From positions 1,984,001 through 2,048,000 of the forward strand of contig NZ_CP040932.1 in the NCBI RefSeq assembly GCF_006351965.1: a DNA stretch of 64,000 nucleotides, written 5' to 3'. A program made the translations under genes and the position numbers. The stretch comes from Oceanicola sp. D3. GTDB lineage: Bacteria; Pseudomonadota; Alphaproteobacteria; Rhodobacterales; Rhodobacteraceae. The number at the start of each line of letters is the position of its first letter. The stretch's first letter is position 1. The notes beneath the pieces are model-generated. The model ran no database searches and had not been told where the DNA came from. It saw only the letters and a program-made list of their open reading frames with translations. Of the stretch, positions 38,898 through 48,832 are shown one piece after another.

Positions 38898-39416
38898 GTG
38901 CTGGACTGGTACGAAACCGTATTCGAACTGATCGACATGCGGTCGTTCTCCAACCTGTGGTATTGGATTGCGCTGGCGGTGATGTGGTCCACCTCCTCGC
39001 ATTTCGTCCTCGGCGTGCCGTGGGATCTGGTGCAAAGGGCCAAGCGCAACGGCGGCGATGCCGAGGCTGACCTGCATGACATGGTCCGCGTCAACGTAAA
39101 CCGCATCCTCTACATCGCAGATCAGGCCGGCCTCTGGCTGATCGCCATCACCTTCTTCACCCTGTCCTCACTGGCCATCATCGGCTTCTGGTATGCGTCA
39201 GAGTTTAGCCAAGCGGTGTTCCTGATGGCCGCGCCCATGAGCCTCGTGCTGGGCCTTGGCGTGCGCTGCGCCCGCGGGATTCGCGCCGCCGATGGCGAGG
39301 GTCTCTATGACAGGATGCACCGGCAACGCTTCATCACCCAAGTGATCGGCGTGCTGTCGATTTTCGTCACCGCGCTCTGGGGCATGGCCCAGAACATGTC
39401 GATCGGCGCTATCTGA
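38898..39416 (+). CDS. conserved membrane protein of Rhodobacteraceae, unknown function
   Basis: A 172-residue protein with four hydrophobic segments: about 20-38 (NLWYWIALAVMWSTSSHFVL), 76-102, 105-120 and 147-165. The loop after the first contains PWDLVQRAKRNGGDAEADLHDMVRVNVNR. Relatives in this family are, as I recall, sometimes labelled a component of the SufBCD complex, but nothing in the sequence shows this (no cysteines suited to a cluster, and not in the suf operon), so I do not adopt that name. It is divergent from hemB, 137 bp apart. Confidence 0.7.
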   Translation: MLDWYETVFELIDMRSFSNLWYWIALAVMWSTSSHFVLGVPWDLVQRAKRNGGDAEADLHDMVRVNVNRILYIADQAGLWLIAITFFTLSSLAIIGFWYASEFSQAVFLMAAPMSLVLGLGVRCARGIRAADGEGLYDRMHRQRFITQVIGVLSIFVTALWGMAQNMSIGAI

Positions 39417-39449
39417 AGGTATTGGCGCCGGAGCCTGCCTGCGCCGCCC

Positions 39450-40037
39450 TTAGCTCTCTTCGCGCTCGAAGAAAGCCCGCACCTTAGGCCCGATCCACGC
39501 CCAAAGAGAGGGCGCCCCACGCTCCATCGTCGGCCGCAACCGGGCCTCCACGCGGGCATAATCCACGCCGTATGGCGTCCAACTGGCCCCGCCATTGGCG
39601 AGGTTGAGCAGCGGAGGCTGAAACCGGTCGAGCGCCTTGGCAAACCGCGCATCCGGCGTCTCTGCGGCTTCAAACTCGTCCCAAAGCGCGCGCAGCTCCG
39701 CGCCCTGATCGTCCGGCAGCATCCCGAAGATCCGGTCGGCCGCCTTGCGCTCTGCCGCCTCAATCGCCTCCTGGTCCAGACCGGCCTCAAAGATCGGCGC
39801 ATCACCCGCGTCGATCTCCACAAGGTCATGGATCAGCGCCATCCGGATCACCCGGTCAATCTGCACCCCCTCAGGGGCCTCGCGCTCCAGTACCAGCGCC
39901 GCCAGCGCAAGATGCCAACTGTGCTCGCCGGAGTTTTCGTAGCGCGTCCCATCCGCCAGCTTCGAGGCCCGCTCGACCGAGCGCAGCTTGCACGCCTCGG
40001 TCAGGAAGGCCGCCTGCTGGTCAAGATCCGAGCTCAA
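39450..40037 (-). CDS. HD-domain phosphohydrolase, YfbR-like
   Basis: A 195-residue cytosolic HD protein. Metal-binding residues are visible in order: GEHSWHLALAAL (first His), ALIHDLVEIDAGD (the HD pair) and KALDRFQPPLLN (last Asp). This spacing is that of the YfbR/YGK1 group, which hydrolyses deoxynucleoside 5'-monophosphates, so a role in nucleotide pool cleaning is likely. Its start overlaps the stop of the preceding small gene by 4 bp (ATGA), so the two are coupled. Confidence 0.85.
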   Translation of the reverse strand: MSSDLDQQAAFLTEACKLRSVERASKLADGTRYENSGEHSWHLALAALVLEREAPEGVQIDRVIRMALIHDLVEIDAGDAPIFEAGLDQEAIEAAERKAADRIFGMLPDDQGAELRALWDEFEAAETPDARFAKALDRFQPPLLNLANGGASWTPYGVDYARVEARLRPTMERGAPSLWAWIGPKVRAFFEREES

Positions 40038-40294
40038 TGGCCATCATCCATAAGCTTCGGCCCGGTGTCCTTGGCCAGAAATCCCTGCTTGATCTGCTCA
40101 TCCAAAAACTGCCGCGCCCGCCGCTCTGCAAGGCGCACGCGAACCGAGGTCATGAAGGTCTCTTCCATCGTGGTCGAGGAGGTGCCCAGTTTCTTGGCCA
40201 CGGCACGAATAACCTCGTCCTCGTCGCCCAGCTTGGCCGCGTGGGCGATGGTGTCTTTCGCCAGATTGTCTGCAAGGTCTTCCAAAACGCCCAT
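40034..40294 (-). CDS. small conserved protein of unknown function
   Basis: An 86-residue soluble protein, mostly helical: MGVLEDLADNLAKDTIAHAAKLGDEDEV, then a charged second half with RVRLAERRARQFLDEQIKQGF. No cysteine, no signal, no known motif. The ATG at 40294 has GGGAG upstream. It is first in a two-gene unit with the HD phosphohydrolase, suggesting a related role, but this is inference. Confidence 0.65.
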   Translation of the reverse strand: MGVLEDLADNLAKDTIAHAAKLGDEDEVIRAVAKKLGTSSTTMEETFMTSVRVRLAERRARQFLDEQIKQGFLAKDTGPKLMDDGH

Positions 40295-40567
40295 GGCTGC
40301 TCTCCCGGCTGTTTGTGATGGCCGTATTTGCTTGGAAAGCGCCGCCAAGTGCAACCCCTGCACCACGCCCCTCGTGCTGGCATGGCAACCGCCCTTTCTG
40401 GGTGCAAAAAGTAGTGACGCTGCGTCTCTTTGGCGTGCAGCCCGAATGGTCCTGCCCACGGCACGGCCCTGCCAGAGTTCGGTCGCATTTCTGAGGCTGA
40501 AGTGCCGCTGTTCGTACAGTACAGGCGGCAAGGGCACTCTCTGGTCGCATCAGGAGGAGTGAGCAAA

Positions 40568-41008
40568 ATGAATGCCCATGCGGTCGTCGCGGCCTGTTTC
40601 GCGCTATGTTGCGCTGCCATCTCTCTCAGCCTCGGAGTGGCCGAGATCATCCTTCTGAGCACGATGGATCAAGGCCTGCCCGCTGCCGGGCTGATGGCCG
40701 CAGGCGTGGCCGGATATGTCGCCGGGCAATCCTATGCACGCCGCATCGGGCAGGGCCCGGCAGGCCCCGCGCTTCTGGGGCATCTGGGGGTCATGGCTGC
40801 TGTGCTCTTCGCGCTGGCGATCTGGCAGCCCATGCTCTTCACCGGGCTCTTCGGGGAGGCCGCGCCAGTGCCCTTGCTCCAGACCTTGCCGGCGCAACTC
40901 ACCTACGGCCTCACCCTCGCCGCGCTCTGCCTCGCGCTCGCAACCTTCCGCTCCGGCGCGCGCCACGCGCTTGAGCGTGATATTCAGGCGGGCACGCGGC
41001 CCACCTGA
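40568..41008 (+). CDS. small integral membrane protein, unknown function
   Basis: A 146-residue protein with four predicted membrane helices (about 6-26, 38-56, 71-90, 107-126). The loops are short and carry no conserved charged motif, and the C-terminus is basic and cytosolic. An AGGAGG site lies upstream; the ATG at 40568 fits it better than the in-frame GTG at 40559, which is too close. Convergent with the hydrolase gene, 12 bp between the stops. No family recognised. Confidence 0.6.
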   Translation: MNAHAVVAACFALCCAAISLSLGVAEIILLSTMDQGLPAAGLMAAGVAGYVAGQSYARRIGQGPAGPALLGHLGVMAAVLFALAIWQPMLFTGLFGEAAPVPLLQTLPAQLTYGLTLAALCLALATFRSGARHALERDIQAGTRPT

Positions 41009-41020
41009 CATTCGTTCGCT

Positions 41021-41674
41021 TTAGCGGCTGGTCTCTGTCAGGCGGCGGCGCACATAGCCGTCAACCTCGCCCAGCATCTCATCCATATACGGGTCTTCAA
41101 AGAAGTGCCCGGCACCCTCAATCTCGGTGTGGGTGATGGTGATGCCCTTCTGCTCATGCAGCTTGTCCACCAGCGTATGGGTGTCCTTCGGCGGCGCAAC
41201 GCGGTCGGCGGTGCCGTTCAGGATCAGGCCCGAGCTGGGGCAGGGCGCAAGGAACGAGAAGTCATACATATTGGCAGGCGGGCTGACGCTGATGAACCCG
41301 GTGATCTCGGGCCGCCGCATCAGCAGCTGCATCCCGATCCACGCGCCAAAGGAAAAGCCCGCAACCCAGCAATGCTTGGCATTGGTGTTCATCGACTGCA
41401 GGTAATCCAGCGCCGAGGCAGCATCGGAAAGCTCGCCAATCCCCTGATCATACTCCCCCTGAGAGCGCCCCACGCCGCGAAAGTTGAAGCGCAGCACGGT
41501 GAAGCCCATTTTGTGGAAGGTATAATGCAGGTTATAGACGACCCGGTTGTTCATCGTCCCGCCAAACTGCGGATGCGGATGCAGGATGATCGCGATGGGC
41601 GCATCTTTTACCGGCTGTGGATGATACCGGCCTTCGAGCCGACCCTCCGGGCCGGGGAAAATCACTTCGGGCAT
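41021..41674 (-). CDS. alpha/beta hydrolase next to the Fe-S operon
   Basis: A 217-residue cytosolic hydrolase of the dienelactone hydrolase-like/YtaP class. The nucleophile motif is GFSFGAW (Ser at about residue 107), the oxyanion region is LHPHPQFGGTMNN, an acid residue lies in LNGTADRVAPP, and the catalytic His is in EGAGHFF. FRGVGRSQGEYDQG in the middle is typical of this group. It is divergent from iscR and shares its 180-bp control region; the same neighbourhood is common in alphaproteobacteria. Substrate unknown. Confidence 0.82.
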   Translation of the reverse strand: MPEVIFPGPEGRLEGRYHPQPVKDAPIAIILHPHPQFGGTMNNRVVYNLHYTFHKMGFTVLRFNFRGVGRSQGEYDQGIGELSDAASALDYLQSMNTNAKHCWVAGFSFGAWIGMQLLMRRPEITGFISVSPPANMYDFSFLAPCPSSGLILNGTADRVAPPKDTHTLVDKLHEQKGITITHTEIEGAGHFFEDPYMDEMLGEVDGYVRRRLTETSR

Positions 41675-41712
41675 ACCTGACCTTTTTTGTCCTCTTTTAT
41701 GCCCGGGGGCGG

Positions 41713-41748
41713 TTGACGCTTTCGCGGGCTCAATCTAGAATTATTCTA
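41713..41748 (+). promoter_or_regulatory. iscR-suf promoter with an operator palindrome over the -10 box
   Basis: TTGACG (41713-41718), 17-bp spacer, then TAGAAT (41736-41741) as the -10. That -10 is the left arm of a perfect palindrome TAGAAT-T-ATTCTA (41736-41748). A regulator bound there would block RNA polymerase, which fits the known repression of iron-sulfur genes by IscR in Rhodobacter and the predicted Iron-Rhodo-box. The start codon is 107 bp downstream. Confidence 0.75.
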
Positions 41749-41855
41749 AATCGGCGCGAACCCACCCGGACGGGTGCGATGGAGGTAATTGCCAAAGCCT
41801 TCCTCGTCAATGCAATTTGGCCTTTCAGTGGCCCTCAGCCAAAAGGATCGGAACT

Positions 41856-42347
41856 TTGAAGCTTTCGACCAAAGGACGCTATGCGATGGTTGCGCTCGCA
41901 GATCTGGCCATGGCGCAGGCCGGGCCGGAGGGGGGCGGGCTGGTCTCGCTCGCCGAAATCTCCAAACGGCAGAACATCTCGCTCTCCTATCTTGAGCAGC
42001 TTTTCGTCAAGCTCCGCCAAGCCGGGCTGGTCGAAAGCGTGCGCGGGCCGGGCGGCGGCTATCGCCTCGCGCGCAAACCGGCAGAGATCCGCGTGTCCGA
42101 GGTGCTGGAAGCGGTGGATGAAACCGTCAGCGCGTTGCACACCGGGGCAGGGGCCAAGGGCGCCGTTTCGGGCTCCAAGGCGCAAAGCCTCGTGAACCGG
42201 CTGTGGGAGGGGCTCTCGGCCCATGTCTACGTTTACCTGCACCAGGCCACGCTTGAGTCGGTGATCCAAAAGCCCATGGCCACATGCCCGGCCGTGCCCG
42301 ATTTCTTTCTGGTGGTCGATGAGGAACAGGCGGAGGCCGAAGCGTGA
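41856..42347 (+). CDS. iscR: Rrf2-family regulator, IscR-type, without the cluster cysteines
   Basis: Regulator of Fe-S cluster genes. 163 residues. The winged helix (MKLSTKGRYAMVALADLA, then ISLSYLEQLFVKLRQAGLVESVRGPGGGYRLAR) is classical IscR. The region after AVDETVSAL, which in E. coli IscR carries three cysteines for the 2Fe-2S cluster, has none here (TGAGAKGAVSGSKAQSLVN); the only cysteine is Cys144 in MATCPAVPDF. Rhodobacter sphaeroides IscR is known to be of this single-cysteine kind and still to sense iron. The start is a TTG at 41856 with AAGGATCGGAA upstream, giving the family N-terminus. It heads the operon and overlaps the next gene by 4 bp. Confidence 0.9.
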   Translation: MKLSTKGRYAMVALADLAMAQAGPEGGGLVSLAEISKRQNISLSYLEQLFVKLRQAGLVESVRGPGGGYRLARKPAEIRVSEVLEAVDETVSALHTGAGAKGAVSGSKAQSLVNRLWEGLSAHVYVYLHQATLESVIQKPMATCPAVPDFFLVVDEEQAEAEA

Positions 42348-42745
42348 GTTCTGCGCCCCGCCAAGGCAAGTTCACCGCAAATGTGGTGACCCCGTTGGTA
42401 ACCGGGGCTGCGCCCTTCGTGCGGCGTTTCTCTGACTCCGCCGACACCGTCGGCATGGATGAGGGCTTGTCGCTGCAATACCTCCACCGCCGGGTGGCTG
42501 AAGGGGTGAACGCGCGGCGGCGTGCGTCTTGGCTGTTTGGGCGGCTCTACAACGCGATGACCGGGTCCAATCCTGCACAGGTCGAGTTGAGCGGCGCAGT
42601 GCTGCTGACGGTAACGCGCGTATTGGGGCATGACCGCCCCGAGGGCGTGGTTGCGGCCAGCCGGCTCTCCTTGCCGCTGGAGGCCGCCGAGCGTCTGTTG
42701 GCTGATTATACCGCCGCGGTGAAAAGCCGGGGGCTCGTGGCATGA
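42344..42745 (+). CDS. conserved small protein within the Fe-S operon, unknown function
   Basis: A 133-residue soluble protein starting at a GTG that overlaps the iscR stop, and ending inside the start of the desulfurase gene. No cysteine, no membrane helix; a mix of Ala/Arg-rich helices (EGLSLQYLHRRVAEGVNARRRASWLFGRLYNAMTG). No recognisable domain. Tight coupling on both sides argues for a role in cluster assembly or its control, but that is inference from position only. Confidence 0.65.
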   Translation: MSSAPRQGKFTANVVTPLVTGAAPFVRRFSDSADTVGMDEGLSLQYLHRRVAEGVNARRRASWLFGRLYNAMTGSNPAQVELSGAVLLTVTRVLGHDRPEGVVAASRLSLPLEAAERLLADYTAAVKSRGLVA

Positions 42746-43764
42746 GCCGAACCTACCTCGATTACAACGCCACCGCTCCGCTTCTGCCGGAGGCCGGCGC
42801 CGCGATGCTTCAGGCGATGGAAATTGCGGGTAACCCCTCTTCCGTCCACGCCGAAGGCCGCGCCGCCAAGGCTGCGGTCGAGCGGGCGCGCGCACAGGTG
42901 GCGGCGGGCGTTGGCTGCAAGCCGCAGGAGGTCGTTTTTACCGGTGGCGCAACCGAGGCCGCGCAGGTTCTGGCCGGTGGCGCGGTGGTGGATCCCACCG
43001 CCCATGATGCGCTCTGGGCCCACAACGCGCCCGAGGGCCGGATCTACGCGATGGGGCTGGCCAACAGCGAAACCGGGGTGATCTCGGAGGTGCCGCAGGA
43101 GCGCCCCTGCGAGTTGCTGCTGCTCGACGTAACCCAGGCCGTGGGCCGCATCCCCTTCGCCTTCGGATGGTCGGGCGCCGATCTGGCGATCCTCTCGGCC
43201 CACAAGCTGGGCGGCCCCAAGGGCGTGGGCGCCCTGATCGTCCGTGAAGGGCTCGACATTGCACCGCTGCTTAAGGGCGGCGGGCAGGAAATGGGCCGCC
43301 GCTCCGGCACCGAAAACGTGATTGGAATCGCGGGCTTCGGGGCTGCGGTTGAAGTGGCGCAAAAGCGGCTAGAGGCGGGCGATTGGGCGCGCGTCGCGCA
43401 GGTCCGCGACAAATTGGAAGCGATGGTGGAAGAGGCCGCGCCGGAAGCCATATTCGTAGGGCAAGAGGCCAGTGACGGCCCGGGGCGCCTGCCCAACACC
43501 AGCTGCTTCGCCCTGCCGGGCTGGAAGGGTGAGACCCAGGTGATGTCGATGGACCTTGCCGGTTTTGCTATCTCCGCTGGCTCCGCCTGCTCCTCGGGCA
43601 AGGTGAAAGAAAGCCGGGTGCTCCGCGCCATGGGGTTTGATGAGCCGACCGCCCGCTCGGCCATCCGGGTCTCGCTGGGGCCGGACACAACCGAAGAAGA
43701 TATCGCCCGCTTCGCCAAGAGCTGGGCCGCCGCCTACAGGAAACACCAGGCGCGGGTCGCGTGA
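42742..43764 (+). CDS. IscS/NifS-like cysteine desulfurase (short form)
   Basis: A 340-residue class V PLP enzyme that takes sulfur from cysteine for cluster assembly. The N-terminus YLDYNATAPLLPEA is that of the IscS/NifS group. The PLP lysine is in SAHKLGGPKG, and the sulfur-carrying cysteine is in SAGSACSSGK on an extended loop, as in type I desulfurases. It is about 60 residues shorter than IscS; for example, the stretch between TGGATEA and DAL is contracted. A second desulfurase (SufS) is at the end of the operon, so this operon has both types. Confidence 0.88.
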   Translation: MSRTYLDYNATAPLLPEAGAAMLQAMEIAGNPSSVHAEGRAAKAAVERARAQVAAGVGCKPQEVVFTGGATEAAQVLAGGAVVDPTAHDALWAHNAPEGRIYAMGLANSETGVISEVPQERPCELLLLDVTQAVGRIPFAFGWSGADLAILSAHKLGGPKGVGALIVREGLDIAPLLKGGGQEMGRRSGTENVIGIAGFGAAVEVAQKRLEAGDWARVAQVRDKLEAMVEEAAPEAIFVGQEASDGPGRLPNTSCFALPGWKGETQVMSMDLAGFAISAGSACSSGKVKESRVLRAMGFDEPTARSAIRVSLGPDTTEEDIARFAKSWAAAYRKHQARVA

Positions 43765-43797
43765 AGAACGCACCCCAAGCCGTTGAAAGGAAAGACG

Positions 43798-45305
<1,508 letters not shown>

Positions 45306-45309
<4 letters not shown>

Positions 45310-45533
45310 CACACGATCAACTCGCCTCAGCTTTGAAGCAGATGTGGGAGGCGGCCCCGGATGGTTCGAGAACTCCACAGATGCATCTCTTCGGAATTCG
45401 CTATGCGAGAGAACTTGAAGGGATGACCATTCGCGAACTGGGCGAGATCGCCGAAAGCGCTGTTCTGAAGGCCAGCTACGGTACGGAGCTTTCCAAAATG
45501 GTGAAGCTCGCTGAATTCGTGTCGGAGAAGTGA
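45306..45533 (+). CDS. small HTH-like protein inserted after sufB
   Basis: A 75-residue protein starting from a GTG within the sufB stop. The sequence ([35 protein letters not shown], then [31 protein letters not shown]) resembles small helix-turn-helix-like proteins found beside unrelated genes in proteobacteria, including the [10 protein letters not shown] turn. It has no Fe-S role known to me. Position, coupling and codon use support it being real. Confidence 0.6.
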
Positions 45534-45534
45534 A

Positions 45535-45846
45535 ATGATCACCACCACCACCCCCTCCGTCGAGGGCAAGTCCATCACCGGCTACAAGGGCATCGTCACC
45601 GGCGAGGCCATCCTTGGGGCCAATATCTTCCGTGATCTCTTCGCTGGCATCCGCGACATCGTCGGCGGGCGTTCGGCGGCCTATGAGCAGGAGCTGGGCA
45701 AGGCCCGGATGACCGCCCTGCGCGAGATGGAAGAGCGCGCCGCCGAGCTTGGCGCAACAGCGGTGGTCGGCGTCGATCTCGACTATGAGGTCATCAACAA
45801 CATGCTGATGGTCTCGGCCTCCGGCACCGCTGTCACCCTCTCATAA
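45535..45846 (+). CDS. YbjQ (UPF0145) family protein
   Basis: A 103-residue soluble protein of the YbjQ family, which forms ring-like pentamers in known structures; its function is unknown. Family motifs: [39 protein letters not shown], then [31 protein letters not shown] and SASGTAV. Full length. It starts 2 bp after the previous stop. It belongs to the insertion between sufB and sufC. Confidence 0.88.
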   Translation: MITTTTPSVEGKSITGYKGIVTGEAILGANIFRDLFAGIRDIVGGRSAAYEQELGKARMTALREMEERAAELGATAVVGVDLDYEVINNMLMVSASGTAVTLS

Positions 45847-46124
45847 ACAAGGCCGCCCCATGCTTCCCTCCGCCTCCAACAGCCCCCGCTTGCGGCTCGC
45901 CCCGCCGGCATCGGCGCGCATCCCCCGGGATGTCGCGGGCGGAACTGTGCTGGCGGCAAATCCGGCGGTGGCCCGCGTCTCGAAATGGGGCCAAGAGGGC
46001 CGAAATGTGTCGCTCACAGGGTCGCCTCGTCCTCGTTTCGTGACGTCCAAACCAAAATCCCGCCCCAATCGTTTGGTAAACAGTTCGTTAACGCGAGAGT
46101 TGAACACCGAGGCACCCAGGGGTC

Positions 46125-46634
46125 GTGGCAAACACCGAAACCTTCCAGAACCGGATAAAACGGATCAACAAGGGCAAGCAGTGGGCGCCCGATGGGGTCG
46201 TGCACACGCCGGTGCAGGCACAGACCCGCAAGGGGCGTCACGGGCCGATCGCGCGGTTTTTTCACACGGTTTCGCTGCCCATGGCCTTTGGTATCGGCCT
46301 GATCGCCATGAGCATCGCCCGCTATGCCCGCCTTGCGGTCAGCGGTCTGCCCGAGGGTGGCAATGTGCTGACAGAAACGCTGCTGATAGATGCGGTTCTG
46401 GCTCTGGTCCTCAGTTTCGTTCTGGCCCAGATCGTTTCGATGCGCTCGATTCCGCAGGTCATCGTGTCCGCCCTCGGCGTCTCTGCCGGGGCAATGACAA
46501 TGCATATGGCGGTGCATCGCGCGCCCGATCTCTTCATGCAGGTCTTCGGCCCGGCCTGGGTGAATGCGGTGGTCACCACGACCGACCCAAACATGGTGCT
46601 CTACGGGCACCTGCTGCAGCGCCTGCCGGTGTAA
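46125..46634 (+). CDS. membrane protein between sufB and sufC, unknown function
   Basis: A 169-residue protein with a GTG start behind CCAGGGG. The N-terminal 45 residues are basic and cytosolic (FQNRIKRINKGKQWAPDGVVHTP...). Three hydrophobic helices follow, at about 47-70 (VSLPMAFGIGLIAMSIARYA), 85-105 and 110-128. The C-terminus is short and soluble. No family recognised. The 278 bp before it contain no gene, so it may have its own promoter. Confidence 0.65.
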   Translation: MANTETFQNRIKRINKGKQWAPDGVVHTPVQAQTRKGRHGPIARFFHTVSLPMAFGIGLIAMSIARYARLAVSGLPEGGNVLTETLLIDAVLALVLSFVLAQIVSMRSIPQVIVSALGVSAGAMTMHMAVHRAPDLFMQVFGPAWVNAVVTTTDPNMVLYGHLLQRLPV

Positions 46635-46756
46635 CCGCAGCGCCCGGCCCGGCCGGCAACGGCCTATCGAAATTCGCACCGGCTCACAAGCCGGCACTCA
46701 CACACACCCGGCGCCCCTTCGGGCGGTCGGGCATCCGCATATGAAAAGGTAAGAAA

Positions 46757-47512
46757 ATGTTGGAAATCAAAAACCTCCACGTCAAACTTGAAGAAGAGGA
46801 CAAGCAGATCCTCAAGGGTGTCGACCTCACCGTCGAAACCGGCAAGGTGCACGCCATCATGGGCCCCAACGGCTCTGGCAAATCCACGCTCTCCTATGTG
46901 CTCGCAGGCCGTGAAGGCTATGAAGTCACCGAAGGCAGCGCGATCATGGAGGGCGCCAACCTTCTGGAGCTCGAAACCGAAGAGCGCGCCGCCGAGGGTC
47001 TGTTCCTCGCCTTCCAATACCCGGTCGAAATTCCGGGCGTCAGCAACATGACCTTCCTGCGCACCGCCGTAAACGCGCAGCGCAAGGCGCGTGGCGAAGA
47101 AGAGATGAGCGCAACCGATTTCCTCAAGGAGGTGCGCGCGCAGGCCAAATCCCTCCAGATCGACGCCGACATGCTGAAGCGCCCGGTCAACGTGGGCTTC
47201 TCCGGCGGCGAGAAAAAGCGCAACGAAATCCTGCAAATGGCCATGCTGGCTCCCAAGATGTGCATCTTGGACGAAACCGACTCCGGCCTCGATGTTGACG
47301 CCATGAAACTGGTGGCCGAAGGCGTGAACGCGCTGCGCTCCGAGGGCCGCAGCTTCCTCGTCATCACCCACTACCAGCGCCTGCTGGATCACATCAAACC
47401 CGATGTGGTGCACATCATGGCCGATGGCCGCATCGTCAAAAGCGGCGGCCCCGAGCTGGCGCTTGAGGTTGAAAACAACGGTTACGCCGACATTCTGGCG
47501 GAGATGGCCTGA
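46757..47512 (+). CDS. sufC: Fe-S cluster assembly ATPase SufC
   Basis: ABC-type ATPase of SufBCD. 251 residues. Walker A GPNGSGKST, Q-loop LAFQYPVEIPGV (the YP-V/I-E-I-P-G sequence is typical of SufC), signature FSGGEKKRNEILQM, Walker B CILDETDSGLDVD and the switch His in ITHYQRLL. Unlike transport ATPases, SufC drives structural change in SufB-SufD. It starts 122 bp after the membrane protein gene behind AAAAGGTAAGAAA and is directly followed by sufD, whose ATG overlaps its stop by one base. Confidence 0.97.
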   Translation: MLEIKNLHVKLEEEDKQILKGVDLTVETGKVHAIMGPNGSGKSTLSYVLAGREGYEVTEGSAIMEGANLLELETEERAAEGLFLAFQYPVEIPGVSNMTFLRTAVNAQRKARGEEEMSATDFLKEVRAQAKSLQIDADMLKRPVNVGFSGGEKKRNEILQMAMLAPKMCILDETDSGLDVDAMKLVAEGVNALRSEGRSFLVITHYQRLLDHIKPDVVHIMADGRIVKSGGPELALEVENNGYADILAEMA

Positions 47513-48819
47513 TGGCAGTGCAATCCCGAAAAGACGTCATGGCCGCCGACCGCCGGGCACAGGCAGAGGCCCGTCTGGCCGCTACGCCCATGCCCGCCGC
47601 CGCTGGCTGGTCTGCCGCGCCGCGCCAAGAGGCTCTGAGCCGCCTCATCGACCTCGGCCTGCCGCATCGGCGCGATGAGTATTGGAAGTTCACCAACCCG
47701 ACCACGCTCAGCCAGCCCGAGCCGGTCGAGGCCGCCACTTTCGATCCGCAGGAAACCCTGATCTTCGGCGATGTCGACAGGCTGCACCTCACCTTCGTCG
47801 ATGGTGTGTTCGATCCCGATGCCTCCGACAGCCTCGAAGGCGAGGGGATTGAAATCGCAAGGCTGTCCGAGGCCGAAGGTGCCGATATCCACTGGGCCCA
47901 AGGGCTCTATGGTGCGCTGGAGGCCCGTGGCCAAAGCCCCGTGGCCCGCCCGCTCGCCGCGCTCAACACCGCGCTGGCCACCGATGGCATCCTGATCCGC
48001 GCAACCGACGTGGTGAAGAAGCCGGTCCACATCACCTACCTGCACCAGCAAACCGCCTCCGACGCGATTCTGCATCACGTCATCAAGGTGGAAAAAGGCG
48101 CAGAGCTGACCCTGCTGGAAAACGGCCCCGCCGCAGCCCGGTTCAACAAGGTGATGGAGGTGGACGTGGCCGATACAGGCACCTTCCACCACATCCGCGC
48201 TCAGGGGCGCGATCACGAGCGCCGCGCGGCCAGCCACATCTTCGCCCGTCTCGGGGAAGAGAGCACCTTCAAGAGCTTCACCCTCACGGTGAATGGCGTG
48301 CTCACGCGCAACGAGGCGGTCATCGAATTCACCGGCGACAATGCCACCGCGCACATCGCCGGGGCCTGCCTTGGTGATGGCGCCTTCCACCATGATGACA
48401 CGGTCTTCATCACCCATGACGCGGTAAACTGCGAAAGCCGGCAGGTTTTCAAAAAAGTGCTGCGCAACGGTGCGGTCGGCGTGTTCCAAGGCAAGATCCT
48501 CGTCAAGGAAGGCGCCCAAAAGACCGACGGCTACCAGATCAGCCAGTCGCTTCTGCTGGATGACGACAGCCAGTTCCTCGCCAAGCCGGAGCTGGAGATC
48601 TACGCCGATGATGTCGCCTGCTCCCACGGCTCCACCACCGGCGCGATCGACGAAGACTCGCTGTTCTACTTCCTCTCCCGCGGCATCCCCCGCGGCGAAG
48701 CCGAGAACCTGCTAGTGCTGGCCTTCGTCGCCGAGGCCATCGAAGAGATCGAGAACAAGGATCTCGCCGAAGAGCTGACCGAGCGCCTCGCGGCCTGGCT
48801 CGAACGGCACCGCGGCTGA
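47512..48819 (+). CDS. sufD: Fe-S cluster assembly protein SufD
   Basis: Partner of SufB in the scaffold. 435 residues. The N-terminal helical part (RRDEYWKFTNPTTL, conserved R-x-E-x-WK-F) is followed by the beta-helix and the C-terminal segment LAKPELEIYADDVACSHGSTTGAIDEDSLFYFLSRGIPRGEAENLLVLAF, with the conserved Cys-Ser-His of SufD. Coupled to sufC and followed after 13 bp by the first of two membrane proteins. Confidence 0.95.
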   Translation: MAVQSRKDVMAADRRAQAEARLAATPMPAAAGWSAAPRQEALSRLIDLGLPHRRDEYWKFTNPTTLSQPEPVEAATFDPQETLIFGDVDRLHLTFVDGVFDPDASDSLEGEGIEIARLSEAEGADIHWAQGLYGALEARGQSPVARPLAALNTALATDGILIRATDVVKKPVHITYLHQQTASDAILHHVIKVEKGAELTLLENGPAAARFNKVMEVDVADTGTFHHIRAQGRDHERRAASHIFARLGEESTFKSFTLTVNGVLTRNEAVIEFTGDNATAHIAGACLGDGAFHHDDTVFITHDAVNCESRQVFKKVLRNGAVGVFQGKILVKEGAQKTDGYQISQSLLLDDDSQFLAKPELEIYADDVACSHGSTTGAIDEDSLFYFLSRGIPRGEAENLLVLAFVAEAIEEIENKDLAEELTERLAAWLERHRG

Positions 48820-48832
48820 GAGGGCAGGGGCG

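Noticed and set aside
38898-39416. Naming the membrane protein a SufBCD component
   Set aside because: The label exists in my memory for relatives, but no sequence feature or neighbour supports it here.
45841-46131. 96-codon minus-strand open frame between the YbjQ and membrane protein genes
   Set aside because: No ribosome site, no domain, composition like random high-G+C sequence.
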